Below, piece after piece: positions 43,099-52,602 of a DNA stretch of 64,000 nucleotides (the stretch's first letter is position 1; every line of letters begins with the position of its first letter). The notes beneath the pieces were generated by a model. It ran no database searches, had not been told where the DNA came from, and saw only the letters and a list, made by a program, of their open reading frames with translations. A program made the translations under genes and the position numbers. This DNA comes from Dichotomicrobium sp964540795. Its GTDB lineage: Bacteria > Pseudomonadota > Alphaproteobacteria > Rhizobiales > Rhodomicrobiaceae. Location: assembly GCA_964540795.1 (NCBI GenBank), contig CAZINX010000002.1:186001-250000 (forward strand), given 5' to 3'.

Positions 43099-44208
43099 AT
43101 GGCGACATTCAACCTGCTGCTCCTGCCCGGCGACGGCATCGGCCCGGAAGTAATGAACGAGGTCAAGCGGGTCGCCTTCTGGTTCAACGAGACGGGCCGC
43201 GCCACCTTCAATATCGAGGAGGATCTCGTCGGCGGCTGCGCCTATGACGCGCACGGCGAGGCGATCTCCGAGGCGGCGATGGAGCGGGCGATCGCAGCGG
43301 ACGCAGTCATGCTCGGCGCGGTCGGCGGTCCGAAATGGGACGGCGTGCCCTATGACAAGCGCCCGGAAGCCGGCCTTTTGCGGCTTCGCAAGGATATGGA
43401 ACTGTTCGCAAACTTGCGCCCGGCGATCTGCTACCCCGCGCTTGCCGACAGCTCCAGCCTCAAGCGCGACGTGGTCGAGGGCCTCGACATCATGATCGTG
43501 CGTGAGTTGACCGGCGGCGTCTATTTCGGCGAGCCCAAGGAGATCGTAACGCTGGAGGACGGGCAACAGCGCGCCATCGACACCCAGGTTTACACGAGCA
43601 GCGAGATTGAACGGATCGCGCGCGTGGCCTTCGATCTGGCGCGCAAGCGCGGCAACCGGGTTGCCTCGGCGGAAAAGCGCAACGTCATGCGCAGCGGGGT
43701 TCTCTGGAACGAGATCGTGACGCGCGTGCATCAGGACAGTTATCCCGATGTCGAACTGACCCACATCCTCGCTGACAACTGCGCAATGCAACTCGTTCGC
43801 TGGCCGAAACAATTCGACGTTATCGTGACGGATAACCTGTTCGGTGATATGCTGTCGGATGAGGCAGCAATGCTGACTGGTTCGCTGGGTATGCTGCCTT
43901 CGGCCTCGCTGGGCGAGGCGCAGGTGTCGGGGCGCAAGCGGGCGATGTACGAGCCTGTGCATGGCAGCGCGCCGGACATCGCCGGCAAGGGCATCGCCAA
44001 CCCGATCGCGATGCTCGCGAGCTTCGCCATGGCCCTGCGCTATTCGTTCGATCTCGCCGAGGAGGCCGACATGCTGGAGAGGGCGATCGCGTCGGTGCTC
44101 GATCAGGGCCTGAGGACCGGCGACATCATGCAGGAGGGAATGAGCCGGGTCGGAACCGACGAGATGGGCAAGGCGATCCTCGCCGCGCTGGAGGCGCAAG
44201 CGGGCTGA
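43099..44208 (+). CDS. leuB: 3-isopropylmalate dehydrogenase
   Basis: A 369-aa NAD-dependent decarboxylating dehydrogenase, third step of leucine synthesis. Marks: LLPGDGIGPEV near the start, GAVGGPKWD, the substrate Arg residues in LRLRKDMELFANLRP, the metal-binding DNLFGDMLSDEAA and the NAD site HGSAPDIAGKGIANP. The 214-base upstream gap holds no other gene that I can support. Usual alphaproteobacterial order is leuC-leuD-leuB-asd; here leuB is separated from asd by two genes. Confidence 0.97.
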   Translation: MATFNLLLLPGDGIGPEVMNEVKRVAFWFNETGRATFNIEEDLVGGCAYDAHGEAISEAAMERAIAADAVMLGAVGGPKWDGVPYDKRPEAGLLRLRKDMELFANLRPAICYPALADSSSLKRDVVEGLDIMIVRELTGGVYFGEPKEIVTLEDGQQRAIDTQVYTSSEIERIARVAFDLARKRGNRVASAEKRNVMRSGVLWNEIVTRVHQDSYPDVELTHILADNCAMQLVRWPKQFDVIVTDNLFGDMLSDEAAMLTGSLGMLPSASLGEAQVSGRKRAMYEPVHGSAPDIAGKGIANPIAMLASFAMALRYSFDLAEEADMLERAIASVLDQGLRTGDIMQEGMSRVGTDEMGKAILAALEAQAG

Positions 44209-44304
44209 TCCGCGTCCGGCTGCGCGGCTAGTCGTGGAAAAATGGCGCTTTCGCGTCTGATCGTGTCGCGACGCCGTGGCGCTTCGTCCTCATGCTGTGT
44301 CATT

Positions 44305-44338
44305 TTTAGACGCGACTCTGGTTTAGACGCGACTCTGG
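44305..44338 (+). repeat. Perfect 17-base tandem duplication
   Basis: TTTAGACGCGACTCTGG occurs twice with no gap (44305-44321 and 44322-44338) in the intergenic region between leuB and the next gene. Recent slippage or a doubled regulator site are both possible. Confidence 0.85.
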
Positions 44339-44416
44339 TGCATCCTGCGAATAATGGCGCGCCGCCGTGCCTGACCGGCTGGCCAAGCGCGCCTCGGCCA
44401 AACGTTCAGTGGGGAC

Positions 44417-45262
44417 ATGACAGACCATTTCAGCATCATTGGGTTTCAGGCGCGTTCGGCGGAAGAGCTGGCCAGCTTGATCGGCAAGCTGCCGGAGGAC
44501 CGGGCGGAGTCGCTGGAATGCCGGCCGGGCTATTACTACCGCTGGCACACCGATGTCGGCTCGGAACTCTGGATTCACATGCAGAAGCGGCGCGACGAGG
44601 AGGCCGATGAAGGCGACGGGCCGCCGGAGGAAACACTCGCAATCGTCGGCGTAACGCCATTTTTCGCAGGCGCAGGCCGGGTGCCGATCCGCGCCGTGGC
44701 GATCAAGCGCCGCCCCGAGGACAACGCCTTCGAGGGCGCGATCTTCGCTGAGGTCGAGCCGGGCGAGGAATTGCACGAGTGCACAACCGTAGCGCTGTTC
44801 GATGTGGTCGATTTCGCCTGCCTGGCGAACCGTGTCGCGCCTTTCAAGGCGGAGGCGCAGGTGACGGCCTTCGCGCACGACATTGCGGTGTTCCGGGATG
44901 CCGAGAGCTTCGAGGCCGCGCAGGAAGGCCAGGAGGTACGCTTCGCGCCGAAGTCGTTCTTCGCCAGCGGCCTGTTCATGCCCTCTGGCGACTCGGATCA
45001 GCCGGTTTTCCATGACCCCGATCAGCCGGGCTTCAACGCCCCGTCGCGCGCCTTCATCTGCGGCGAGGTGGTCCGCTCGGAGATTCGCACAAATCCGGTT
45101 ACGGAGCAGAGCTTCTGTTGGGCGCTGATCGAGACGCTGGGCGGAACGGTGGATGTCGTCGCGCTGGAATCGCAGATTGAGGGCCACGACGGCGCGCTGG
45201 AGCCAGGGATGATTGTGCAGGGCGAATTCTGGCTTTGCGGTCGGCTCCTGAGTGACGCATAG
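44417..45262 (+). CDS. Conserved hypothetical protein
   Basis: A 281-aa soluble, acidic protein with no signal peptide or membrane segment. It begins MTDHFSIIGFQARSAEELASLI and has PGYYYRWHTDVGSELWIHM near residue 45, an aromatic and Trp-rich patch, and a beta-rich C-terminal half (IQGEFWLCGRLL-like IVQGEFWLCGRLL at the end). I do not recognise the family. Codon use is like the neighbours. It is preceded by a 208-base gap with the tandem duplication and followed by a palindromic repeat. Confidence 0.75.
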   Translation: MTDHFSIIGFQARSAEELASLIGKLPEDRAESLECRPGYYYRWHTDVGSELWIHMQKRRDEEADEGDGPPEETLAIVGVTPFFAGAGRVPIRAVAIKRRPEDNAFEGAIFAEVEPGEELHECTTVALFDVVDFACLANRVAPFKAEAQVTAFAHDIAVFRDAESFEAAQEGQEVRFAPKSFFASGLFMPSGDSDQPVFHDPDQPGFNAPSRAFICGEVVRSEIRTNPVTEQSFCWALIETLGGTVDVVALESQIEGHDGALEPGMIVQGEFWLCGRLLSDA

Positions 45263-45292
45263 CGCGGGGTCCGATAAGGCGTGAGTCTCGTT

Positions 45293-45358
45293 ATGCACGT
45301 GTCAAGCACGGGCATCCATGGTTGCACGCCCGCTGGATTGCCGGATCACGTCCGGCAA
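45293..45358. repeat. Palindromic intergenic repeat, copy B
   Basis: Two consecutive palindromes: 45293-45315 (ATGCACGTG/CACGGGCAT, one mismatch) and 45337-45358 (TTGCCGGA-TCACG-TCCGGCAA). Same layout as copy A at 47770-47843 with several changes. A REP-like element that may act as a bidirectional terminator between the unknown gene and chrA. Confidence 0.7.
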
Positions 45359-45397
45359 GACGAACGTCGTTTCGTTTTAATCTACTCGACAAGCGCG

Positions 45398-46594
45398 CTA
45401 AAAGGCGAGGACGCCCACGACCGCCGCACCGGCCACCACCGCCAGCGGCGGCGCTTTCCACACATGCAGCGCCACAAAGGCAGTGACTGCCAACGCCATC
45501 GTCTGCGCGTTCGTGATGCCTTCGACAAAGACCGGATCATAGAGCGCAGCCGCCAGCAGCCCGACGACCGCCGCGTTGATGCCGGCCAGAACCCGCCGCG
45601 CCAGCGCCCATTGGCGCAAGCTGCTCCAGAATGGCAGCGTCCCCAGCACCAGCAGCGCGCCGGGCAGGAAAATGCCGATGAGCGCCACGCCCGCGCCCGC
45701 CAAGGCCCCAGCCGCGCCGGCCGCTTCCGCACCGAGATAGGCCGAAATCGCGAACAGCGGCCCTGGCAACGCCTGCGCCGCGCCGTAACCCGCCAGGAAC
45801 ACGTCGCGGTCCACCAGCCCCGGATCGACAACCTGCGCCTGCAACAGCGGCAGCACCACATGCCCGCCGCCGAATACGAGCGCGCCAGCGCTGTAGAACC
45901 GCGCAAAGAGATCGGCCAGCGCCCCGCCATAGACCACCGCGAAGGGCAGCCCGATCAGCAGCGCGAAGAACAGCGCAAGGCAGCTTATCGATACGGCGCG
46001 CGAGACTTTCACCAGCGGCTCGCTCTCGGTTGGCGCGGCGCTCTCGAAACCGCCGAGCAGCGCCAGCCCGATCACCGCGCCCGCGCCGATCACCGCGAGC
46101 TGGCCCCATTCGATCGGCAACAGCAGCGCCCCGATCACGCCCGCCACGGCGATCGTCGCCCGCCGCTCATCGGGCGCGAGGTTGCGCGCCATGCCCATAA
46201 GCGCATCAGCGACCACCGCCGCGGCCACCGCCTTCAGCGCGACGACCCAGCCGGCTTGCGTGTCCACCTGAAACGCGGTGAAACCCAGCGCCAGACCCAG
46301 CATCAATAGCGCCGAGGGCAGCGTGAACGCCACCCAGGCCGCCAGCATCCCGGCATAGCCCGCACGCATCAGCCCGAGCGCCATCCCGACCTGGCTCGAC
46401 GCCGGGCCGGGCAGGAACTGGCACAGCGCGACAAGATCGCCATACGCCTCGTCAGTGATCCACTGCCGGCGCTTGACGAAGGCCTCGCGGAAGTAGCCCA
46501 GATGCGCGATAGGGCCGCCGAACGACACGCAGCCCAGCACGAAAAACGTGCGGAACACCTCCCAAGGCGTGCCGGCGCGCGGCGCATCTGTCAT
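45398..46594 (-). CDS. chrA: Chromate transporter, long two-domain form
   Basis: A 398-aa inner-membrane protein with about 10-12 hydrophobic segments in two homologous CHR halves. FGGPIAHLGYF and QFLPGPASSQVG mark the N-half; FGGGHVVLPLLQ and ALPGPLFAISAYLG mark the C-half. ChrA exports chromate by ion-driven efflux; some members may move other anions. ATG 46594 is chosen for a GGAGG site 8 bases upstream; longer frames are not supported. Divergent from asd, 127 bases apart, and bounded on its 3' side by a palindromic repeat. Confidence 0.93.
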   Translation of the reverse strand: MTDAPRAGTPWEVFRTFFVLGCVSFGGPIAHLGYFREAFVKRRQWITDEAYGDLVALCQFLPGPASSQVGMALGLMRAGYAGMLAAWVAFTLPSALLMLGLALGFTAFQVDTQAGWVVALKAVAAAVVADALMGMARNLAPDERRATIAVAGVIGALLLPIEWGQLAVIGAGAVIGLALLGGFESAAPTESEPLVKVSRAVSISCLALFFALLIGLPFAVVYGGALADLFARFYSAGALVFGGGHVVLPLLQAQVVDPGLVDRDVFLAGYGAAQALPGPLFAISAYLGAEAAGAAGALAGAGVALIGIFLPGALLVLGTLPFWSSLRQWALARRVLAGINAAVVGLLAAALYDPVFVEGITNAQTMALAVTAFVALHVWKAPPLAVVAGAAVVGVLAF

Positions 46595-46721
46595 GGCTGG
46601 TTCCTCCGCGGCCATGGCCAGCTCCAGAGGCGGCGGTCTTGCAACGCAGCAAGACCGGACATACAACGTGGCGGAAAGGGCTCCCCGTCCAGCCCGATGA
46701 AACGACGTTTGGAGATCAGCC

Positions 46722-47753
46722 TTGGGGTACAATATCGCTGTCGTCGGCGCCACCGGAAATGTGGGCCGGGAGATGCTCAACATCCTTGCGGAGCGCGAAT
46801 TTCCCGCGGATGAGGTGTTCGCCATCGCCTCCCGCCGCTCGCTGGGCCGCGAGGTGTCCTACGGCGACCGGACGATCAAATGCCACGACCTTGAGCAGTT
46901 CGACTTTTCCAGGTGCGATTTCGCGCTGATGTCCGCGGGCGGCGACGTGTCGAAGGAATGGTCGCCGAAGATCGCCGCAGCGGGCTGCGTCGTCATCGAC
47001 AACTCCTCGGCCTGGCGCTACCACGAGGACGTTCCACTGATCGTGCCGGAAGTGAACGCCGACGACATCGCCGGGTATAACAAGCGCAACATCATCGCCA
47101 ACCCGAACTGCTCGACAGCGCAGCTCGTCGTCGCGCTCAAGCCGCTGCATGACGCGGCCGGCATCAAGCGCGTGGTCGTGTCCACCTATCAGTCGGTCTC
47201 CGGGGCGGGCAAGGATGCGATGGACGAGCTCTGGACCCAGACGCGCGGCATCTTCGTCACCGACGAGCCGGAGCCGGAGCACTTCACCAAGCAGATCGCC
47301 TTCAACTGCATCCCGCATATCGACCGCTTCCTCGATGACGGTTCGACCCGTGAGGAGTGGAAGATGGTCGCCGAGACCAAGAAGATCCTCGACCCGAAGA
47401 TCAAGCTGATCGCGACCTGCGTGCGCGTGCCGGTGTTCGTCGGGCACAGCGAGGCGGTCAATATCGAGTTCGAGCGGGAGATCACCGCGGATGAGGCCCG
47501 CGACATCCTCCGCGAGGCGCCGGGCATCCTCGTTGTCGACAAGCGCGAGGATGGCGGCTACGTCACGCCGGTCGAGTGCGTCGGCGATTACGCCACCTTC
47601 GTTTCCCGCATCCGCGAGGACTCGACGGTCGATAACGGGCTGGCGTTGTGGGTCGTCTCGGACAATCTGCGCAAGGGCGCGGCGCTCAATAGCGTGCAGA
47701 TCGCCGAGGCGATGATCAATCGCGGGCTGGTGAAGGCGCGCGAGACGGTGTAG
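46722..47753 (+). CDS. asd: Aspartate-semialdehyde dehydrogenase
   Basis: A 343-aa NADP enzyme of the lysine/threonine/methionine and diaminopimelate pathway. VVGATGNVGREML is the cofactor motif; the catalytic Cys130 is in NPNCSTAQ; GAGKDAMDEL and the substrate Arg/His region (ATCVRVPVFVGHSEAV) are intact. Translation must start at TTG 46722, since the homologous MGYNIAVVG N-terminus begins there and a GGAG site lies 7 bases upstream; no ATG is available. A palindromic repeat follows the stop. Confidence 0.96.
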   Translation: MGYNIAVVGATGNVGREMLNILAEREFPADEVFAIASRRSLGREVSYGDRTIKCHDLEQFDFSRCDFALMSAGGDVSKEWSPKIAAAGCVVIDNSSAWRYHEDVPLIVPEVNADDIAGYNKRNIIANPNCSTAQLVVALKPLHDAAGIKRVVVSTYQSVSGAGKDAMDELWTQTRGIFVTDEPEPEHFTKQIAFNCIPHIDRFLDDGSTREEWKMVAETKKILDPKIKLIATCVRVPVFVGHSEAVNIEFEREITADEARDILREAPGILVVDKREDGGYVTPVECVGDYATFVSRIREDSTVDNGLALWVVSDNLRKGAALNSVQIAEAMINRGLVKARETV

Positions 47754-47769
47754 CAGCGCCTAACACGTC

Positions 47770-47843
47770 ATGCCCGTGCTTGACACGGGCATCCAGTGCC
47801 GGCTGCAGTTAACTTGCTCGATTGCCGGATCAAGTCCGGCAAT
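47770..47843. repeat. Palindromic intergenic repeat, copy A
   Basis: Two perfect palindromes: ATGCCCGTG-CTTGA-CACGGGCAT (47770-47792) and ATTGCCGGA-TCAAG-TCCGGCAAT (47821-47843), 28 bases apart, between convergent asd and ligA. This is the familiar REP-like element of many alphaproteobacterial genomes. Confidence 0.8.
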
Positions 47844-47878
47844 GACGACCGTTGATCTGATCGGGGCGGCCGGCGCTC

Positions 47879-50002
47879 TCACGCGGCCGGATGAGCGCCG
47901 GACAGCGTCAGCCAGTCGTCCTCGCTGATGACCTCGACGCCAAGCTCGCTCGCCTTCTTCAGCTTCGATCCCGCGCCCGGCCCGGCGACGACCAGATCGG
48001 TGTTCGCCGATACCGACCCTGTCACCTTCGCGCCGAGGCGCTCCGCCAGCGCCTTGGCCTCGTCGCGCGACATCCGCTCCAGCTTGCCGGTGAAGACGAT
48101 GGTCTTGCCGCTCACCGGCGAGTCCGTCGTCGTCTGCTCCCAGTCCTCGACCCTCACCTCGCGGATCAGCGCGTCGACCACCTCGCGGTTATGGCTTTCG
48201 GCGAAGAATTCGACGATTGCTTCCGCCGCCGCCGGGCCGATGCCGTCGATGTTGACGAGGTTCTGGTAGGCGGTGCTGTCGCGGTCGCGCGCGGCTTCCA
48301 TCGCCTCGCGAAACGCTTCCCATGAGCCGTAGCTGCGCGCCAGCACCCGTGCGGTCGTCTCACCGATGTGGCGAATACCGAGGGCGTAAATGAAGCGGTC
48401 CAGCGGCATCTCGCGCCGCGCATTGATCGACTCGAACAGGTTGGCAGCCGACTTCTCGCCCCAGCCCTCCCAGGTCCGGATTGGCCGGTTGGATTGCGCA
48501 TCGCGCGCCTCCAGCGTGAAGATGTCCGCCGGGCTGTTGATTAGCCCCTCGGCGTGGAACAACTCGATGCGCTTGCCGCCTAGCCCCTCGATGTCGAAGG
48601 CGCTGCGCGAGACGAAATGCTTGAGCCGCTGGACAAGCTGCGCCTCGCAGACCAATCCGCCGGTGCAGCGGCGCACGGCCTCGGGCTTGCCTGTGGCCGG
48701 GTTGATCTCGCGCACGGCGTGCGAGCCGCAGATCGGGCAGCGATCAGGCATTTCATAGGGCTTGGCGTCCTTCGGGCGTTTTTCCAGGACCACGCCCAGC
48801 ACCTGGGGGATCACGTCGCCCGCGCGCTGGACGATGACCGTATCCCCGACCCGCACGTCCTTGCGCGCGATCTCGTCCTCGTTGTGCAGCGTCGCGTTGC
48901 TGACCACCACACCGCCGACCGTCACTGGCGTGAGCTTCGCCACCGGGGTGAGCGCGCCAGTGCGCCCGACCTGGATGTCGATATCCTCAAGGATGGTCGT
49001 GGCCTTTTCCGCCGGGAACTTGTGCGCGATAGCCCAGCGCGGCGCGCGCGAGACGAAGCCCAGCCGCTCCTGCAGCGCAAGGCTGTCGACCTTGTAGACA
49101 ATGCCGTCAATGTCGTAGCCGAGCGTGGCCCGGCGCGTCTCGATATCGCGGTAGAAGGCGAGCAGCTCCTCGGCGTTCCGGCAGAAGCGCAGCTCCGGGC
49201 TGACCGGGAAGCCCCAGTCGGCAATCGCCTGCATGACGGCGAAGTGGCTGTCGGCCGGCAGCTCGGAGACATCTCCCCAACCCCAGGCGTAGAACTGCAG
49301 CGGGCGCGCGGCGGTAATCTTCGAGTCCTGTTGCCGCACCGAGCCGGCGGCCGCATTGCGCGGATTGGCGAAGGTCTTTCCGCCTCTTTCGGCGTGGCGC
49401 GCGTTCAGCGCCTCGAAATCGGCGTGGGACATGAACACCTCGCCGCGCACCTCGAAACGGGCAGGAAACGACTTGGCGCTTACACGCTTGGGTATGCTCT
49501 CAATCGTACGGATATTGGCGGTGACGTCCTCGCCCTCGGTGCCGTCGCCGCGCGTGGCCGCGAAGGCCAGTTTGCCGCCCTCATAGACGAGGCTCATGGA
49601 CAGGCCATCGAGCTTTGGCTCGGCGGCGAAGGCGACTTCGGCATCCGGCTCCAGCCCGAGAAAGCGGCGGACGCGATCGACGAACTCGCGGACCTCATCA
49701 TCTGCAAAGGCATTGCTCAGCGAGAGCATCGGCACGCGATGGCGCACCTTGGCGAATTTCTCCGATGGCGGCGCGCCGACGCGCTGGGTCGGGCTGTCAG
49801 GGCGGACCAGGTCGGGAAAGCGCGCCTCGATCGTCTCCAGCCGCTGGCGCAGCGCGTCGTAGTCCGCGTCGGAGATGAGCGGCTGGTCCTCCACGTAATA
49901 GGCGCGATCGTGCCGGCCGATCTCGGCGATAAGCGCCGGGACCTCTTCCGCAGCCTGCTCGTGGCTCAACTGCTCAGGCGGGATGTCGCTGACTGCGCTC
50001 AC
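47879..50002 (-). CDS. ligA: NAD-dependent DNA ligase
   Basis: A 707-aa ligase sealing nicks in replication and repair. Order: Ia domain with the NMN-binding Tyr pair (RAYYVEDQPLISDADYD), nucleotidyltransferase domain with Lys130 (AEPKLDGLS), OB fold, zinc finger with four Cys (CPICG...CTGGLVC), HhH domain (DGIGPAAAEAI) and a C-terminal BRCT domain (GKTIVFTGKLERMSRDEA). All are intact. Its start overlaps the recN stop by 4 bases (ATGA), so recN–ligA are co-translated. Confidence 0.98.
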   Translation of the reverse strand: MSAVSDIPPEQLSHEQAAEEVPALIAEIGRHDRAYYVEDQPLISDADYDALRQRLETIEARFPDLVRPDSPTQRVGAPPSEKFAKVRHRVPMLSLSNAFADDEVREFVDRVRRFLGLEPDAEVAFAAEPKLDGLSMSLVYEGGKLAFAATRGDGTEGEDVTANIRTIESIPKRVSAKSFPARFEVRGEVFMSHADFEALNARHAERGGKTFANPRNAAAGSVRQQDSKITAARPLQFYAWGWGDVSELPADSHFAVMQAIADWGFPVSPELRFCRNAEELLAFYRDIETRRATLGYDIDGIVYKVDSLALQERLGFVSRAPRWAIAHKFPAEKATTILEDIDIQVGRTGALTPVAKLTPVTVGGVVVSNATLHNEDEIARKDVRVGDTVIVQRAGDVIPQVLGVVLEKRPKDAKPYEMPDRCPICGSHAVREINPATGKPEAVRRCTGGLVCEAQLVQRLKHFVSRSAFDIEGLGGKRIELFHAEGLINSPADIFTLEARDAQSNRPIRTWEGWGEKSAANLFESINARREMPLDRFIYALGIRHIGETTARVLARSYGSWEAFREAMEAARDRDSTAYQNLVNIDGIGPAAAEAIVEFFAESHNREVVDALIREVRVEDWEQTTTDSPVSGKTIVFTGKLERMSRDEAKALAERLGAKVTGSVSANTDLVVAGPGAGSKLKKASELGVEVISEDDWLTLSGAHPAA

Positions 50003-51684
50003 GCCGCGCTCCCGATCAGCCGTTTCGCCGCCGCGCGCGCCTCGTCCGTCACCTTCGCGCCGGCCAGCATCCGCGCGATCTCCTCGTGCCGGTCCGGCTC
50101 ATCAAGCGGCGCGACGCGCGTGACCATGGCCTCGCCCTGCGCGCCGGCCAGCGGTTCCTTGCTGATGCGCATATGCGCTTGCGCGTGCGCGGCAACCTGC
50201 GGCGCGTGCGTGACAGCCAGCACCTGCACGCCCTTGGCCAGCCGCGCCAGCCGGTCGCCGATTGCCGCCGCCGTCGCTCCGCCGACGCCGGTGTCGATCT
50301 CGTCAAAAATCAGGGTCGGCGCGCTGCCGCGCTCAGCGAGCACGACCTTGAGCGCGAGGATGAAGCGCGACAGCTCGCCGCCGGAGGCCACCTTCATGAT
50401 CGGGCCGGGCGCGGTGCCGGGGTTGGTCTGGACGTGGAAGCTCACGCGCTCCAGCCCGTCCGGGCCGCCTTCCACGCCGTCCTCGTCGATGGGTTGCAGC
50501 ATGGTGATAAAGCGCGCCTTCTCCAGCTTGAGCGGCGGCAACTCCTTCTGCACGGCTTCATCCAGCGCCTGCTTGGCCGCGCGGCGCTCCTCGCTCAAAT
50601 CGCCGGCGAGATCGCGATAATGCGCGCGCGCCGCGCTCACCTCTTCGCGCAGCCGCGCCAGCGCCGCCTCGCCTTCGGCCAGTTCGTCAAGCAGCCGTGT
50701 AAAATCAGCCTGCAGGTTCGGCAGTTCATCGACCGTCACCCGGTGTTTGCGCGCCAGCGCCCGCAGCGCGAACAGCCGCTCCTCGATCCGGTCCATCTCG
50801 CCCTGTGAATAGGTCATGTCGCGCAGCGCCGTCTCGATGGTGTCGCGCGCCTCGCCAGCCTCGACCAACACGCGCTCCAGCGCCTCGACGACAGGCGCAA
50901 GCTGCGCGCCGCCGCCGAACCGCTCCAGCCGGCGCAGCGCGCCGCTCAGCCGCTCTTCCGCGCCATTGTTGCCCGAAAGGCTCTCAAAAGCGGCGTTCAG
51001 CTCGGTCGCGATCTTTTCAGAATTCATCATCGTTTGCCGGGCTTCGGCCAGGCGTTCCTCCTCACCCTCTTCCGGCGCCAGTTCCTCAAGCTCGTCCAGC
51101 GTATGGCGCAGATAGTCGGCATTCTCGCGCGCCTGCGCCAGCGCCGCCTCGCGTTCAACCAGTTCGCCTTCGCGCGCGCGCCATGCGTCCCATGCGCGGC
51201 GCACGGCTTCCGCGTCGGCCGTCAGACCGCCATAGCAGTCCAGCAGCCGGCGATGCGTGGCGGCGTCGGTCATAGCCCGGTCGTCGTGCTGTCCGTGGAT
51301 TTCGACAAGCCGCGCGCCCGTCTGGCGCAGCATCTGGACGCTCACCGGCTGGTCGTTGATGAAGGCGCGGGTGCGGCCGTCTGCCTGCTGGACCCGGCGC
51401 AGGATCAGTTCGCCGCCCGCATAGGCCTCAAAGTCGTTGTCGGCCAGCCAGCGGATCGCCTCGTGCGATTCCGGCAGGTCGAAGCAGGCTGTCACATGCC
51501 CGCGCGCCTGCCCAGCGCGCACCAGGCTCGCCTCGCCGCGGCTGCCGAGCGCAAGGCCAAACGCATCGAGCAGAATTGACTTGCCCGCGCCGGTCTCGCC
51601 GGTAAGCACGCTCAGCCCGGCGCCGAATTCGAGATGGAGCCTGTCGATAAGGACGATGTTCTCGATCGAAAGGGCCGTCAGCAT
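49999..51684 (-). CDS. recN: DNA repair protein RecN
   Basis: SMC-like ATPase of 561 aa acting in double-strand-break repair. Walker A is GETGAGKS (29-36); two coiled-coil arms flank the centre, and the ABC signature ASGGELSRF plus Walker B LIFDEIDTGVGG lie in the C-terminal half. Family-typical length. Order bamD–recN–ligA on the minus strand is the usual alphaproteobacterial one; the lpxC and ftsZ genes often found further upstream are absent. Confidence 0.97.
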   Translation of the reverse strand: MLTALSIENIVLIDRLHLEFGAGLSVLTGETGAGKSILLDAFGLALGSRGEASLVRAGQARGHVTACFDLPESHEAIRWLADNDFEAYAGGELILRRVQQADGRTRAFINDQPVSVQMLRQTGARLVEIHGQHDDRAMTDAATHRRLLDCYGGLTADAEAVRRAWDAWRAREGELVEREAALAQARENADYLRHTLDELEELAPEEGEEERLAEARQTMMNSEKIATELNAAFESLSGNNGAEERLSGALRRLERFGGGAQLAPVVEALERVLVEAGEARDTIETALRDMTYSQGEMDRIEERLFALRALARKHRVTVDELPNLQADFTRLLDELAEGEAALARLREEVSAARAHYRDLAGDLSEERRAAKQALDEAVQKELPPLKLEKARFITMLQPIDEDGVEGGPDGLERVSFHVQTNPGTAPGPIMKVASGGELSRFILALKVVLAERGSAPTLIFDEIDTGVGGATAAAIGDRLARLAKGVQVLAVTHAPQVAAHAQAHMRISKEPLAGAQGEAMVTRVAPLDEPDRHEEIARMLAGAKVTDEARAAAKRLIGSAA

Positions 51685-51717
51685 GATGCCCTTATACGAT
51701 GATTCCCGCGCAGCGCG

Positions 51718-52602
51718 TCAGAGCGGACTGGCCTGTTGCAGCGCCTGCAACTGCCGGCTGATCCATGAACCGGAATCCGCGCGCGGCTCCAACCCGTCGC
51801 TTTGGAGCAGCGCATAGGCATCATCATACCACTCGCTTTCCGGGTAGTTATGCCCGAGCACGGCGGCGGCCGTCTGCGCCTCGCTCTTGATGCCGAGCGC
51901 CATGTAAGCCTCGGTCAGCCGCGACAGCGCCTCCTTCACATGCGCGGTCTGCTGGTACTTCTCGACCACGGTGCGGAAGCGGTTGATCGCGGCGATATAA
52001 TTCTCGCGCTCCAGATAGTAGCGCCCGACCTGCATCTCCTTGGCCGCCAGAAGGTCGCGCGCGATCTTGATGCGTTTGCGCGCCTGCGGCGCATAGCTGC
52101 TGTCCGGGTAGCGACGCACGAGGATTTCAAGCTCGTTCAAAGCCTTCTCGGTATCCGACTGGTCGCGGTCCGGGCTGTTGATCCGCTCGAAATAGGCCGA
52201 AGCGATAATGTGCTGCGCGAGCGGCGCTTCGTCCGTGCCGGGGTGCAGCGTGAGATACCGCCGGGCCGCGCTGACCGCCTTGGGCTGGTCGCCCTGTTTC
52301 CAGTTGGCGTAGGCGCTCATGACCATGGCGCGGCGCGCTTCCGCCGAGTAAGGATAATTCTTGTCGACTTCCTCGAACTTTTCCGCTGCGCCCTTCCAAT
52401 CGCTCTCGTTGAGCAGCGCATCGCCTTGCGCGTACAGCTCGGCCGCGCTCTTATCTTCCACAGGGGCTTCTTCTTCCGCGAACATGCTGGACAGCGAGGT
52501 CGAGGCGCACCCGCTGAGCAACACCGCACAGAGCGCGACCATCGCCAATCGCGCCGCGCGGCCAGCCGAAAGCGTGCGAAACCCCATCTCGAAATCTGGC
52601 AT
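51718..52602 (-). CDS. bamD: Outer membrane assembly lipoprotein BamD
   Basis: A 294-aa lipoprotein of the BAM complex that inserts beta-barrels. Lipobox LLSGC with Cys32, then TPR-like repeats (LYAQGDALLNESDWKGAAEKF, SAYANWKQGD, LTLHPGTDEAPLAQHIIASAYF). ATG 52602 follows AAGGAAAGG and gives a proper lipoprotein signal; the frame extending to 52662 does not. First gene of the bamD–recN–ligA run, 33 bases before recN. Confidence 0.95.
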   Translation of the reverse strand: MPDFEMGFRTLSAGRAARLAMVALCAVLLSGCASTSLSSMFAEEEAPVEDKSAAELYAQGDALLNESDWKGAAEKFEEVDKNYPYSAEARRAMVMSAYANWKQGDQPKAVSAARRYLTLHPGTDEAPLAQHIIASAYFERINSPDRDQSDTEKALNELEILVRRYPDSSYAPQARKRIKIARDLLAAKEMQVGRYYLERENYIAAINRFRTVVEKYQQTAHVKEALSRLTEAYMALGIKSEAQTAAAVLGHNYPESEWYDDAYALLQSDGLEPRADSGSWISRQLQALQQASPL

